NCBI GenBank assembly: GCA_025594325.1
Contig: JANHCV010000012.1
Coordinates: 620,001 to 684,000 of the forward strand
Direction of reading: 5' to 3'
DNA length: 64,000 nucleotides
Source of the DNA: Blastocladiella emersonii ATCC 22665
Lineage: Eukaryota; Blastocladiomycota; Blastocladiomycetes; Blastocladiales; Blastocladiaceae
The notes beneath the pieces were generated by a model. The model saw only the letters and a program-made list of their open reading frames with translations. It ran no database searches and was not told the DNA's origin. A program made the translations under genes and the position numbers. The number at the start of each line of letters is the position of its first letter. The first letter of the stretch is position 1. Of this stretch, positions 20,529-31,499 are shown in pieces.

Positions 20529-21949
20529 ATGGATCCGGTACGCCCGCGCGCGCCGTCCGAGCGCGGTGATGTGCTGCGTGATAACCGACACTGATGATGC
20601 GCGCACGCCGCGCGTGTGTAGCCGGCGCCCGCGCACGACCCGCGCGCGCACCCGGTAGCGCCCGTGGGGCCGCTGGCCGACCCCGCCGCGGACCCGACGG
20701 CGGCGAGCGGCGCCCTCGCTCCCGCGCCCGCCGAGCCCTTTTCGGCCCCCGCATCCGCCGACGACTGCGTGCGCACACACGCCAACGCAACACATCCCGC
20801 CGCCCTCGATCCGGTACGCCCGCCCCGCCTGCGCCGCCCGCCCGCGCGGTGTGATGTGTCGCGTGATGATCGACACTGATGGCCCACAAACACATCGTGT
20901 GTGTGTAGACGACGCCCGCGCAGCACGCGTACCCGCATTCGGCGATCATGGAGACGGCCGCCGATCCCGCGGCGGTTCCCGCGCGGCACGATGCCCTCGC
21001 GCGCGCGTCGGCCGAGCCGTTCATGGTTCCGGCGACTACGCCCGAACCTGCCGTGATCGCGGCGATGCCGCCCATCACGCCCGCGCTCGGCGAGGACCCG
21101 GTCTCCGCGGTCGCACACGTATCCGCGCCGACGGCCGCGCAGAACGCGCCCGCGCACCCGGCGGCGTTCATCGAGACGGCGGCAGAGCTCCCCGCGCTCC
21201 CCGCAACCGCGCCGGCGCCCGCGTTCATCGTTGACCCGGTCCCGGCGGTGCGGCAGCTGCTCGTGCCCGGCCGCTACCCGAGGTCGTCGGTCATCAACGA
21301 CCTCCTGATAACGGCGCTCGTCCTGCTGCGCGTATCGCCGATTGCCGACCTGCCCGCGCCGACGGCGTACTACCTCGCGGACGCGTACAGGTTGGCCATG
21401 GTGTTTGTCCGCACGGGCCACCCGGCCGACTTTGACGAGACGCAGCGCGCCATCGACAACCTGCGCGACCACGTCCGCAACGACACGACCGCGTCGCTGC
21501 CCGTGGATGGCCTGTTCCACGGATGCCAGCTGCTCGCGCTCGCGGTCCTCGGGTACCTGATCGCCACGGCCGAGAAGGACGGCGCAGACGACGACCAGGA
21601 CGACAACGAGGAGGCCGAGCGGGAGGCCGCCGCCCTCGTCCGCGCTGCGGTCGCCGCGGCCGTTGCCGCGCTCGCCCAGGAGGAGGGCGCCGCCTCGGTC
21701 GACGACGCCGTGATCGCCCTGCGCGAGGCGCTCGCCATGGCCGACGTGCGCGTGGGGCTGGGCGAGGCCGACGTGCTCCAGCTCGCGGCCGCGGGCAAGC
21801 GGCGCGCCTGCGCCGAGGTGATGCGCATCCAGCAGCAGCTCTCGACGCCGCCCGGCGACTGCACGGAAGCGGATCGTGAGGAGCTCATCGCGATGCTCGA
21901 CGCGATCCACGCCGTCCACAACGACCCGACGCGCGGTGCCGCCAAGCAG

Positions 21950-21989
<40 letters not shown>

Positions 21990-22807
21990 GGGACGCGCGG
22001 GACGGGCGGCGGCCGCCGCTGCTCCACCTGTGGAAGGGCAAGGGCAAGGTGACGCAGCAGCCGCCGGCGCCGTCGCAGCAGCCGAAGCCGAAGCGCGCTG
22101 CGCAGAAGCAGCAGCGGCGGCGCGAGAAGCAGCTCGGCAAGTCCCCGGCGGCGGCGGCGGTCGCGGCCGAGATCACGGGCATCGTCAAGACGGCCGACGT
22201 GCCCCCGCGGCCGGGCAAGTCCAAGGAGGCCAAGGAGGCCAAGGAGGCCCTCAAGGCGGCCAAAAAGGCCGAGAAGAAGGCCGAGAAGAAGGCCGAGAAG
22301 AAGGCCGCCAAGCTGGCCGCCAGGCTGGCCATGCGGCTCGACCCGGCCAACGCGGTGGCGACGTCGGTCTCGCTGGTGCACGCCGTCTACCTGTTCGAGC
22401 TCGGGCACACGAACCTGCAGCTGCACGCGGCGGGCGTCAAGCAGGCGGCCGAGTACTCGGCGATGCAGAAGCTGTACGGGTGCATCGCGCGCCCCGACGA
22501 GCTCATGCGGCGTGCGGCGGCGCGCGCAGCTGCCGCGGCGGCCGGCACGCCCGAGCCCAAGCCCGACCCGGAGCAGCAGTTCTGCGAGGCGCTCCGGCAC
22601 GGCTACGACGTCGACGGGGCCGCCGTGGCGCGGCTGCTGGGCCCCGCGGGCGGCATCGCCATGCTCGGGCGCCGCGTGGTCCACTCGCTGGGCGTGCTGC
22701 TCGAGCTGTACCGCGGCGAGCTGTTCCGCGAGCCCGACGTGGTGCCGGCGGTGCACGAGGAGAACGAGGAGAACGAGGAGGAGGACGCGGCCGCGGAGCA
22801 ACAGCAA

Positions 22808-22842
<35 letters not shown>

Positions 22843-23643
22843 GGAGGGCGAGGCGGTGGAAGAGGTGGAGGTGGAGGTGGAGCGGGCCCCGATCACACTG
22901 GTCTGGGACGGCGACAATCTCGGCGCCACAGCAGGCCAGCTCGACTTTATCGAGCAGCTCGGGACGGTCGACGTCGACATTTTCGGCAACGGCGAGGGCA
23001 AGCTGCGGGTACGTTTTCGGCTGGTGCCGGCCGATCGAGTTCTCGCTCACTGACTTCCCCGTGCGCTGTCTAGTGGAGGAAGGTGCTCAAGAAGCCGCGG
23101 CGCGGCGTCGAGTGGCACCGGTGTCATGACGTGCTGAAAGAAGCCGCCGACCACGACGCGCTCAAGTTCATTTACGACGACCGCGAGGCGCTGTGCGCGC
23201 AGCCCCGCCCGCGCGTCGCCGTGCTCGTGTCCGCCGACAACTCGTTCGAGGTGATCGAGAACGAGGCGTACGAGCGGTTCGGGCTCGCCGGCATCGACAT
23301 GGCCGCGGACGGGAGCGGGTGCTGGATCCTGCACGTCCGCACGCCGGTCGGGGCGATCCTCGCGGTGACGTGGGCCGCCATGTGCGTGACGGGCAGCGGC
23401 GGGCCGGTGGACCAGGTCGACGCCCTGCTCGCGTACCAGCCCGCGCCCGACGAGGACGAGGAGAGCGAGAACGACGAGGACGACGAGGACGGAGGGTCCG
23501 AGGACGCCATGGCCGTGGACTCGAGCGATTTCGATTTCGATTTCGAATACGACGAGGACAGGGAGTCCGGCGCGGGCGCCGCCGTCGACGACGCTGACGA
23601 TGCCGCATCCTCGGGGCCGCAGCTCGCGCAGACGACCGAGTAG
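20529..23643 (+). CDS. large low-complexity protein with divergent NYN/PIN-like C-terminal region, 956 aa
   Basis: join(20529..20537,20622..20813,20909..23008,23074..23643), all introns phase 0. Exons 2 and 3 are tandem duplicates: both contain DPAA...ALA.A.AEPF..PA, and both introns before them begin GTACGCCCG and end GTGTGTAG. The middle holds a helical Ala-rich region, a (CAG/CAA)n run near 21954-21986 (about Q13), a KEAKEAKEA/KAEKKAEKKAEKK charged helix and a second Q tract near 22800-22841. The C-terminus has ITLVWDGDNLGATAG, DVDIFGNGEGKLRW and VAVLVSADNSFEVIENEAYE, resembling the DGDN and SxDxxF motifs of NYN/PIN-like RNases, followed by acidic repeats and DFDFDFEYDED. RNase assignment is a guess. 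The first exon may extend upstream to about 20373 (LRAHTRPNNTAPAVMDP). Confidence 0.65.
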
Positions 23644-23894
23644 GCGGTTTGGACGTGAAGATGAATGGATCCGTGTGCGTTTGTCAAGGTGTTGCTTCTT
23701 CGACTGATGCGGCGAAGCGAGGCGAGGGAGGCGAGGGGAAAGTCGAGGATCGGCGCGGTCAGCTGATATGAGCACACGCGACCGGCCGCGTTCCCACGGC
23801 GCGTCGGCCGGCCGCGGCGGGCCCGTCCTCCCTCGGCCAAAGATTGCCTCGCCCGAGAGCTACAATGTGCTGCCGATCAACTATCCGCACTACC

Positions 23895-25566
23895 ATGCAT
23901 CGCACCTCGCCCAACCAAGAGCCTCCTCGCTCGCCGCGGCAGCCGTCGCCAGCGCCCCCGCCGCTCACGGCCGCCGCCTCGCTCACCTCGGACACGGCGG
24001 GCAGACCCGCGACGCCTGTGACAGCCCCTTCTGCTGCTGCTGCTGCGTCGACGCTCACGCCAATGTCCGCGCCCGAGCAGCTGCTGCCGGCCCAACAGGT
24101 CCCCGCCGCTTCCAGCCCGGCGACTGCGGGCGCCACCAGCCCGAAGCGCAAGAAGCACAAGAAGAACCACCCGCCCCGCGACGCCGCCACGTCCCCCGGG
24201 CCGCCCGGCGCCCGCCCTGCGCCAGCAAAGTCGCCGGCGCGTACGCCAGCAAAGTCGCCGCCGCGTGTGCGCCCGAGCGGCCCCAAGAGTCCTACCCGGG
24301 CGAAAATCGCGCCTGTGCCGTGGTTGCTTCCCCCGCTCTTGCCCTCGCTTCCGCTTCCGCTGTCCGCGTTGCAGTTCCAGTTTCCGCCGCACGACCGATT
24401 CTCCTGCGCTGCGCGCCGCGACCTGACCTTCCTCGCCGTGCAACGCGCTTTGGCCCTCAACGGCGCTCCGGCCCACGTTCGCGATGTCAAGGAATCGACC
24501 GATCCCGACGTCGTCGCTGCCCTCGCTGCGGGCGACAAGGAGCTGGCCGACTTTCTGGTCCTCGCGTACGTGCCACTCCGCGGTTGAGCTCCACCACGGT
24601 TCGCGCACCGTTCTAACCCGGTGCTGCCACCCCCGCCGCTGTAGTCGCGACGCCGGCATCGACCCGACGCCACTCCTTCCTACTTTGAAGTGGTTCTCGA
24701 CCCCCGCCACCGGCGGCGTCTGCCCGCTTCGCTTCCCGCTCCAGAACACGAACCTGTCCCGCCTCGCCAAGCTGTACGCGGCTCGCGATCCACCGTCCAC
24801 GATCCGCATGTACATTGCCGACGACAAGTGGACCAAACCGACCGCCGCCGTGCTCATGAACCCGCTGAGGCCCGGCGCGCGCTGGGCGTACGACGCCATC
24901 GTCACGATGCGCAACCCCACCTTTGCGCGCGACCACGGGCTCGAGGTCTTTGATCCGGCCGCTGCCGCCGCCAGCACCGCGAGCGGTACGGCCGGGCGTC
25001 ACCGCGTCCGCTTCCAGCTCCTGCCGCCCGCCGTCGACCCGTGGCGCCCGATGCGCGTCAACGGCGGCGGGTTCGGCCTCTCAGCCGTGTACGCCGAGCA
25101 TGCCACGACGATCGCGTCGATGCAGGCGGCACAGGCCATCAAGCTCGGGCGCCCGTACCCGCACCCGCACCCGCAGCACCACCAGGGCCACGTGGGGTAC
25201 GCGCCGCGCGGCTTCGGCGGCAAGGCGTTCAACGAGCGCGGCGGGTACAAGAACACGGTCCAGATTCTGGCGGACTCGACGTCAACGTCGGCCTCGTCGG
25301 TCGCGAGTGCTGGCGGGCTCCAGTCGGCGTCGTCGTCCTCAAGCGCGGGCGCGGGCGCCAGCGCTGGCGAGGTCCAGCTGTCGCCGCCGTCGGCTCCCTC
25401 CACGCCACCGCCGTCCATCACGCTGATCATCACCTCGGACGTGATGGCAGGCGTGGAGAACGTGCTGCAGTTCATGCACGGCCGTGCGGACCAGGTGGTG
25501 CTGGCGACCGAGTGGGATAGCGAGTTTGCCGTGTGGGACGCGTTCTTCCGCACCGCGTGGCCGTGA
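23895..25566 (+). CDS. uncharacterised protein, 530 aa
   Basis: join(23895..24565,24645..25566). The intron is 79 nt (GTACGTG...CCGCTGTAG, TTCTAACCC near the 3' end). N-terminal 150 residues are Pro/Ala/Ser-rich with a basic patch (SPKRKKHKKNHPP) that could be a nuclear localisation signal, then KSPARTPAKSPP repeats. A conserved-looking part follows: RRDLTFLAVQRALALNGAPA, DKELADFLVLAARDAGIDP and KWFSTPATGGVCPLRFPLQN. A Gly/His linker and Ser/Ala run separate it from ITLIITSDVMAGVENVLQFM, QVVLATEWDSEFAVWDAFF at the C-terminus. The last segment recalls the C-terminal style of the preceding gene, so both may share a PIN/NYN-like fold (weak inference). Family not recognised. Confidence 0.65.
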
Positions 25567-25926
25567 TGCTCAATGAATAATCGATTTCTAGTCGCTCTGA
25601 TTGACCGGGTGCGGCAATAAGATCATTTCACAATGTGTCTCACCCGCCTGGTCCCGCGGGAGCGAGCGGCGAGAGAGGAAGGCTGCGGCGACGTGGTCGA
25701 CGACGTGTCCGGGTTGTTTGCACACGATCGTGTGCCGCGGAGAAGCGGGCCAGCTGGCCACGGCGACCAGTCGCGGCCTCGCGAGCAGGACCTGGGGCTC
25801 GGTTCGACTATTATGTATTGCGCGCGCTCCTCGACGGTCAATCAATCATCGTACACACAAAACTACTTCCGAGCGGCCTGCCGCCGGTCAGCGACTGCTG
25901 CAGCTGCACCCGAGCACTTCGCTCGT
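25567..25926. other. intergenic, nothing recognised
   Basis: Separates convergent genes inside the right half of the spacer. No motif beyond short open frames. Confidence 0.4.
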
Positions 25927-26361
25927 TCACTCGGCGGCCGTGGTAGCGCCCGTCAGCTCGGCCAGCGACACCCGGGTCGACTCGTGCGGCGCTGCGACGA
26001 CGGGCTTCATGCGGTCCTCGTAGTCCTGGTAGAAGACGAGCCCCTTGAACTCGTGCCGCGGGTTCGGCGAGGAAGCGGCGACCGCCTGCGGGCCCGGCGT
26101 GGCGGCAGCGGCGGCGGTGGCGGTCGGGAGCGGCGCGCAGGCCTGCAGGCCGTAGAACTCGCGGATCCAGAGCACGTCCGACACCTCGTCGCGCAGCCCA
26201 ACCTGGCTGAACGCGACCGGCTCCTCGTCGTCGATGACGTGGGCGCCGCCGCAGCCGATATCCGACAGCACATGGGCGCGCCGCCACTCGAGACGAAGCG
26301 GGAAGTCGGCACGCGCGTCGGCGAACGCGCCGAGCTCGACGACCTTGCCCTTGAGCAGGGT
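25927..26361 (-). pseudogene. 5'-truncated paralogue of the 17748-18575 gene
   Basis: The minus frame reads KGKVVELGAFADARADFPLR, HVLSDIGCGGAHVIDDEEP, VGLRDEVSDVLWIREFYGLQ and ends at 25927. It matches the left gene from residue about 115 to near the end with many substitutions. An in-frame TGA (minus strand, 26364-26362) lies just before the matching part and the first third of the protein is absent. Its mirror position next to the right arm shows that the inverted duplication once extended beyond the identical 2.7 kb. Confidence 0.7.
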
Positions 26362-28490
26362 TCAGGGACCATGCGAGGAAGCAACAAGGCGGAGGGATCG
26401 TCGCCGAAGGCTGCCGGCGAACGCGCGTTGAGGACGCGCCGCACGTGGCGTCCGCGATCAGGTGATTTCGCGACGCGTCTCGCACCCGTGTCTCGCACCC
26501 ACGCGCCCACGTCAACGACGCGTTTCGCTGGAATAAGTACTCGCAAACTCTCCAGAAAAGGCGCCTGAGAAAATGTAACAATCGGTGCAACGAAATTCGC
26601 GATCCAGCAAGAGTGGCAAAAGGTGTCTGCTGCGCTGTCGTGTAATCGTCGGCGCCAGCCCAGGGCGTAGTCTAACCGGTGGGAGTGTCGAACACTGGAC
26701 TTCGACCCCTTACACGCACAAGGTTGGCTTACCACTCGAGCAGCTCGGACCACGTTGCAGACACCCTCCATGCTCTCGGCCACGCCCATGGCCTCACGGC
26801 CGGCGTTGCCGTAGTACGCTGTTTCCCTCCCCTCCCACTAATCCCACGTCTTGCTTTGTCGTCCAGGCTTCCTGAAGCTGAGTGCACGAGCTCGGGCGGT
26901 CGCATTCAGGTCGCGTCGCCACCACTTGACGACTCTGCAGTTGGCTGCCATCACTGAGTGCCGGGTTGCGGGGCGTGCTCCCGGTCTAGACTGGCCCGAC
27001 GTCGTCCAAGTTGCCCTCGATGATTAATGCGTCGTGGCTCGAGACAACGTCCAAGGTGGTCATCGGGTTATTTCGGTTGCTTTTAAAATTTTGAACAGCT
27101 CGTACGGCAGCGCACGAGACACACCCCGCGCGAGGTCCCGTTTCTGGCCGCGACCACGATGACGTTACGCATCCCGTTGGACCGGGCGAGCGACGTGGCA
27201 CACACGACCAGTTGATGAGAAGCACCGTGGGATGGAACACGGCGCTGGTGGTGACTGGTCCACTTGATTCCCGAGTCAGCTGCATGGGTTAAAGAGCGCT
27301 AACGTCCGCGGCGGATTACGTCCGCATTTCGTTGGTGAGTGTGTTTGTGCATCACGCGTGGTCTCGTCGCGGGTTGCGATCAGCAGAGTGGGCGCGAACG
27401 TAGATTGGCCAGTGTCCGCGATCAGCTGATTTCAGAACGCGTCTCGCATCCGTGTCTCGCACCCACGCCTCGCACCTCCGTTGGCGACGCGTTTTGCTGG
27501 AGATTGTTATCGTCAAACCCTCACAAAAACTGCCGGCGGAGTCGGACCAGTCGGTGCAACGCAATGCACGAGCCGGCGAAAGTGGCAAAAGGATGTCCGC
27601 TAAATTGTCGTGATGTCGTCGTCGCAGTTATCATCCGGGGCTTAGGCAACCGGTGGAGGGTGTATTGAACTTTGCACCCATCCACACTCAAAGAACGTCT
27701 ACCTCGCGGCAGCTCTGACCACGTTACAGACACTACCCGTTCTCTCGGCCACGATTTTTACCTTGCGACCGACGTGGCCGTCACACACCGTCTATCCCCG
27801 CCCCTGCATTGGAAACGGCATACGTTGTCGTCCAGGTTTCTTGCTCGAGACAAAATCCATGGCGGTCATCCGCTCGGGTCGGCCGTATCAAAGCTCATGA
27901 GCGTTCCTCAAAGTAGCGCGGCGAAGCGCGTCACGAGCGATCACCCAGTTGAGCTTTTCCGGAGGCCCGCCACGCGATAATTAACTGCAAGTGCATTCGA
28001 CTGCGCCACTTGCCACCTGCCAGTTCCGTCCCATCAGCTCACCCGCAAGCGAGAACCCGACCCACGAAATGCAATCGTTCTTGCTCTATGGCATTCAACG
28101 TCTCGATTTCCCATTTGAGCCGCCCCGAAAGGTCCACCACACGGCTCAAACTCAAGCTGCATATTGGCTTCCCAAATTTGTTCAGAGTTGGGCGTGGAGC
28201 ACGCAGGAAAGTGCCCGGCGAGGACTTGGTCTGAAACTCGAGCGCGTGCGCGCGTGCTGCGCCACCGCTCGCTCCCGGGCACCGGATCCAGTGAACTCCA
28301 GGTTGACTTAATTCGCGTCGCGAGGAGCAGTCCCAACGTCGCCAAATCGAGACCGTTTGATGCAGCCGCTGCGGCTCACAGTTGCTTGCTCGGGCTTGCG
28401 TCGCATTGATCATGCCAGCCTTTGCCGCCGCGACGCGCCGAACACGTTCAAGCGCAACCGAAGCCAACTCGAGGTGGGCGGGAGCGCGAG

Positions 28491-28500
28491 ACTATAAAGA
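28491..28500 (+). promoter_or_regulatory. TATA box of the right secreted-protein gene
   Basis: ACTATAAAGA about 90 bp before the ATG at 28584. Confidence 0.7.
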
Positions 28501-28583
28501 CCGGCCGGCTCCCCCGCCCTCCATCCAGATAATCCTCACCAGTCAGCCTTCCGCCCGACACCCAAGCTCTTATTCCACCAACC

Positions 28584-29006
28584 ATGAACGCCGCCGCTCT
28601 CGTTGTCCTCGTCCTGGCCCTTGTCGCCATGGTCTCGGCCATCCCGCCCCCGATCTTCGACGCGCCGTTCCCCGTCCCGGCCACGTACCAGGTGACCAAC
28701 ACGCACAAGGCCACGTTCGAGGCCACCGGCAAGCTCACCGTCATGTCGACCCTGCCCTGCAACCCCATGCCGTGCGTCGCCGTTCGCGGCCACGGCGAGT
28801 GGTCGTACGACCCCAAGACCGACGGCCTGACAGTCAGCTACTGGATGAACCCGTCGTGGACCATCTCGCAGACCTGGTCGTGCCCGTCCAAGTCCAAGGA
28901 CATGAACGTGTCGGTGCTCGGCGGGTGCAAGCTCGTCAGCGCCTCGGGCGCCCAGTCGGACGTGGCCCCGATCCCCACCAAGTCCAAGACCTGGGTCCGC
29001 CAGTAA
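28584..29006 (+). CDS. small secreted protein, 140 aa (right-arm copy)
   Basis: Identical in sequence to the left-arm copy at 15062-15484, with the same signal peptide, four cysteines, TATA box and leader. It too faces outward. Because neither copy has any substitution, both are probably functional or were made identical recently by gene conversion. Confidence 0.8.
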   Translation: MNAAALVVLVLALVAMVSAIPPPIFDAPFPVPATYQVTNTHKATFEATGKLTVMSTLPCNPMPCVAVRGHGEWSYDPKTDGLTVSYWMNPSWTISQTWSCPSKSKDMNVSVLGGCKLVSASGAQSDVAPIPTKSKTWVRQ

Positions 29007-29169
29007 TTACGTGGCTTCGTGGCCGACTTCTAAGAGTGTGATTGCCGTTTTGAGTGTGTTCTTGTGTGATTGTTAGTGTGTGTGCAACTCGAGTGTACCG
29101 ACCCGCGACGACTTAGCAGAGGAGTGTGAGGAGGAGTGGATGTTCAAACAAAATACAGCCCTGCTTCTT

Positions 29170-29536
29170 GAGCCATCGATGCACAAATCTTGTGAGATGA
29201 AATTCCTCGGGGCGTGCAGGTCTTTAACGGAACCCGACTTTGATAGAGGACTGGATAATGGCGCTCAAGAAGCGGTGCCCGTCCTGCGCGGTAAGCTGGG
29301 TCACAAACCTGCGTAGGGACCTTCTCGGCGTCGATTTGTACTCCTATGAGGCAAATCACACCCCTTCGTCCTGATCGACCGAAGCGAGAAGGACCGCGAC
29401 AACGCGCGTCTCGAGGACGCGACGAGAAATCATGTGACGGTTCACGTCACATGGCGTCACTCGCGGCTTGCTCTTCCCCTCTCAAACCTGTTGTGGCATT
29501 CTGGTCGGCCGCTCTCCATCGACGACCGCTCTCACC
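29170..29536. other. flank of the inverted repeat and probable promoter of bL33m
   Basis: No gene recognised. 29400-29460 carries a variant of the dispersed motif (GACGCGACGAGAAATCATGT, then TCACGTCACATGGCGTCACT) about 80-130 bp before the start of the ribosomal protein gene. Confidence 0.4.
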
Positions 29537-29865
29537 ATGGCAAAGAAGGCTAAGGCTCGGTAATGACTCCATGCAACGCAACCGCCATGATATCAAGCAC
29601 CGCGTGAAGCTGATGCGAGGGCACTCGATCGCACCCGCCCGCGTAGCACTCTGATCGTCCGGCTGCTGTCGAGCGCCGGCACCGGTTTCTTCTACACGAC
29701 GACGCGCGCGCGCCTGACGTCCAAGCTGGCGCTGCGCAAGTACGACCCCGTCGGTACGTTGCTTCGCCGTCCGTTGCTGTGAGCGATTCGCGAAGGCTGA
29801 CTATCGGGGGACGCTGTGTGGCAGTCAAGCAGCATGTGCTCTTCGCCGAGACCAAGCAGAAGTAA
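29537..29865 (+). CDS. MRPL33: mitochondrial large-subunit ribosomal protein bL33m, 56 aa
   Basis: join(29537..29559,29647..29753,29825..29865). The spliced product is [20 protein letters not shown], then [20 protein letters not shown] and [16 protein letters not shown]. This is the full length of bL33, with its signature TGFFYTTTR / KLxLRKYDPxVxxHVLFxE. Too short per exon to be seen as one open frame. Introns are 87 nt (GTAATG...GCGTAG) and 71 nt (GTACGT...GTGGCAG). It lacks the zinc-binding cysteines of some bacterial L33, as usual for mitochondrial forms. Nuclear-encoded, acting in the mitoribosome near the E site. Close to the right edge of the inverted repeat, so it marks where ordinary sequence resumes. 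Confidence 0.9.
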
Positions 29866-30009
29866 GGTCTCCCTCGCCTGATTCTGCGCTGTACACACAC
29901 ACATGGATTTCCGTTATATAGTTGATCTCTGTTACTACTCTGCGCGCGCGCCAGCGCCACACACAAAACTGGTCCCTGCTCACTACCGAGCAGCCGCCGC
30001 ACCGCACGC

Positions 30010-31116
30010 TTACGACGTCCACGAGCCCGTGCCGAGGGCGTGGTGCAGGATGGCCATGATAGTCCACTTACGGTTCTCGGCCTGCTGGAAGACGAGCGAG
30101 TCGCGGCCGTAGAAGACGTCGTCGTCGACCTCGTCGGCCTTGCGGGGCAGGCAGTGCATGAACTTGGCGCCGTGCTTGACGCCGCCCTTGTGCAGCAGGT
30201 CGCGGGTGACGCGGAACCCAGCAAACGCCTTGCGACGCGACGCGGCCTCGGCCTCCTGGCCCATGCTGACCCAGCAGTCCGTGTGCACGAAATCGGCCGC
30301 GTGCAGGGCGTCGACCGGGTTGGTGGTGACGAGCGGGCCGCGGATCTGCGCCGTGACGACCGACGGCTTGGGCGAGTAGCCGGGTGGCGTCGCGATCGAC
30401 ATGTTCATGCCGAGCTTGGAGGTCGCGATCAGCAGCGAGTGGCACACGTTGTTCCCGTCACCGACCCACGTCACCTTCTTGCCCTGCAGGAGCGCCGGGT
30501 CGAACTCGGTCGGGACCGCGGCGCCGACGGCGGGCGCGTCGTGCTCGGCGGCCCACACGGCCTCGTACATGGTCAGGACGTCGGCGAACGCCTGGGTCGG
30601 GTGGTAGTCGTCGGACAGCGCGTTGATGATCGGGACCGACGCGTGGGTGCGCAGCGCCATGAGGTCGGCGTGCGCGTTGACGCGCGCGAACACGCCATCG
30701 ACGAGCCCCGACAGCACCGCGGCGGTATCGCGCACGCTCTCGTTGACGCCCATCTGGATGTCGCCGGGCGCCAGGAAGATGGCGTTGCCGCCGAGCAGGT
30801 TCATGGCGGTCTCGGCGGCGACGCGCGTGCGCGTGCTCCGCTTGCTGAACACGACGGCCAGCTGCTTGCCGCGCAGCGACGGGTCCGGAAGCACGCCCGA
30901 CTTGACCTGCCGCTTGAACTTGACCGCCGTCGACAGGATCCCGCACACGTCGTCGCGCGCCAGGTCCTGGATCGTCAGCAGGTGCTGCGGCCCGCGCGGC
31001 AGGCCCGTCGACCAGAGGCGGGACTGCGAGGCGACGGCGGAGGTGCGCAGCGCCGCGTGCATGGTGGTGGCGGTGCCGCGGACGAGCGTGAAGGTCGCGA
31101 GTAGAGTCGATGCCAT
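30010..31116 (-). CDS. ARG3: ornithine carbamoyltransferase, mitochondrial, 368 aa
   Basis: Converts carbamoyl phosphate and ornithine to citrulline in arginine biosynthesis. Residues 94-98 are STRTR (carbamoyl-phosphate loop), 172-175 HPTQ, 280-286 DCWVSMG (ornithine-binding SMG loop; usually DVW) and 321-325 HCLPR with the catalytic Cys. All motifs that define OTCases are present and spacing is normal. The first about 36 residues (LVRGTATTMHAALRTSAVAS) are Arg/Ala/Ser/Thr-rich without acids, a typical mitochondrial presequence. No intron. Start at 31116 gives the presequence directly; the upstream region holds GCTATTTGTAGG, a possible weak TATA. It is convergent with bL33m. Confidence 0.95.
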   Translation of the reverse strand: MASTLLATFTLVRGTATTMHAALRTSAVASQSRLWSTGLPRGPQHLLTIQDLARDDVCGILSTAVKFKRQVKSGVLPDPSLRGKQLAVVFSKRSTRTRVAAETAMNLLGGNAIFLAPGDIQMGVNESVRDTAAVLSGLVDGVFARVNAHADLMALRTHASVPIINALSDDYHPTQAFADVLTMYEAVWAAEHDAPAVGAAVPTEFDPALLQGKKVTWVGDGNNVCHSLLIATSKLGMNMSIATPPGYSPKPSVVTAQIRGPLVTTNPVDALHAADFVHTDCWVSMGQEAEAASRRKAFAGFRVTRDLLHKGGVKHGAKFMHCLPRKADEVDDDVFYGRDSLVFQQAENRKWTIMAILHHALGTGSWTS

Positions 31117-31440
31117 GGTGGTTCGTTGTTTACTTCGTTGCGTGGAGAGCGAGGACCGGATGGTGCGCGGGCCGCGCTATTTGTAGGCAGGGCTGGAGGT
31201 CGCCGCCAAAGTCCCGCGCGCCGCTCTCCTCACGTCCATCGCTCGCTCGCGGCGGCGACCTCAACAACGACGTCACGCACACGCTGCTGCCCGCGCCACC
31301 AGGCCCAAAATTCAACGGTGGCCCGTTGCCTTCTGTGCATCGCCGGCTTGTCGTGCATGAACGCGGCGGGCGCGGCGCGGAGCGATCCGGGAAGCCTGCG
31401 AAGCGAAGGGCGACGCGTTTTCCCGCGCCAGTCACGGCCC
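31117..31440. other. intergenic promoter region of ornithine carbamoyltransferase
   Basis: No gene supported. Overlapping Arg-rich open frames on both strands appear to be GC-driven. Confidence 0.4.
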
Positions 31441-31499
31441 ACGTGTGCTGATCGGACGGACGCCGCTGATTGGTCGAGATAACGCGAGATTACGGCCGA

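Larger units (their letters stand above)
26447..29169. repeat. right arm of the 2723-bp inverted repeat
   Basis: Reverse complement of 14899-17621, position sum 44068. Contains the mirror copies of the internal repeats (about 26447-26918 and 27413-27888), the tRNA-like core, the ACGCGT motifs (26452-26481 and 27418-27447) and the secreted-protein gene. Confidence 0.9.

Noticed and set aside
20315-23050. 911-aa minus-strand open frame
   Set aside because: Antisense to the gene at 20529-23643. Its Leu runs are the reverse of the CAG/CAA (Gln) tracts, and composition is Arg/Leu-rich without domains.
14899-29169. Telomeric or rDNA palindrome
   Set aside because: No telomere-type short repeats or rRNA sequence in the arms or spacer, and housekeeping genes continue on the right side.
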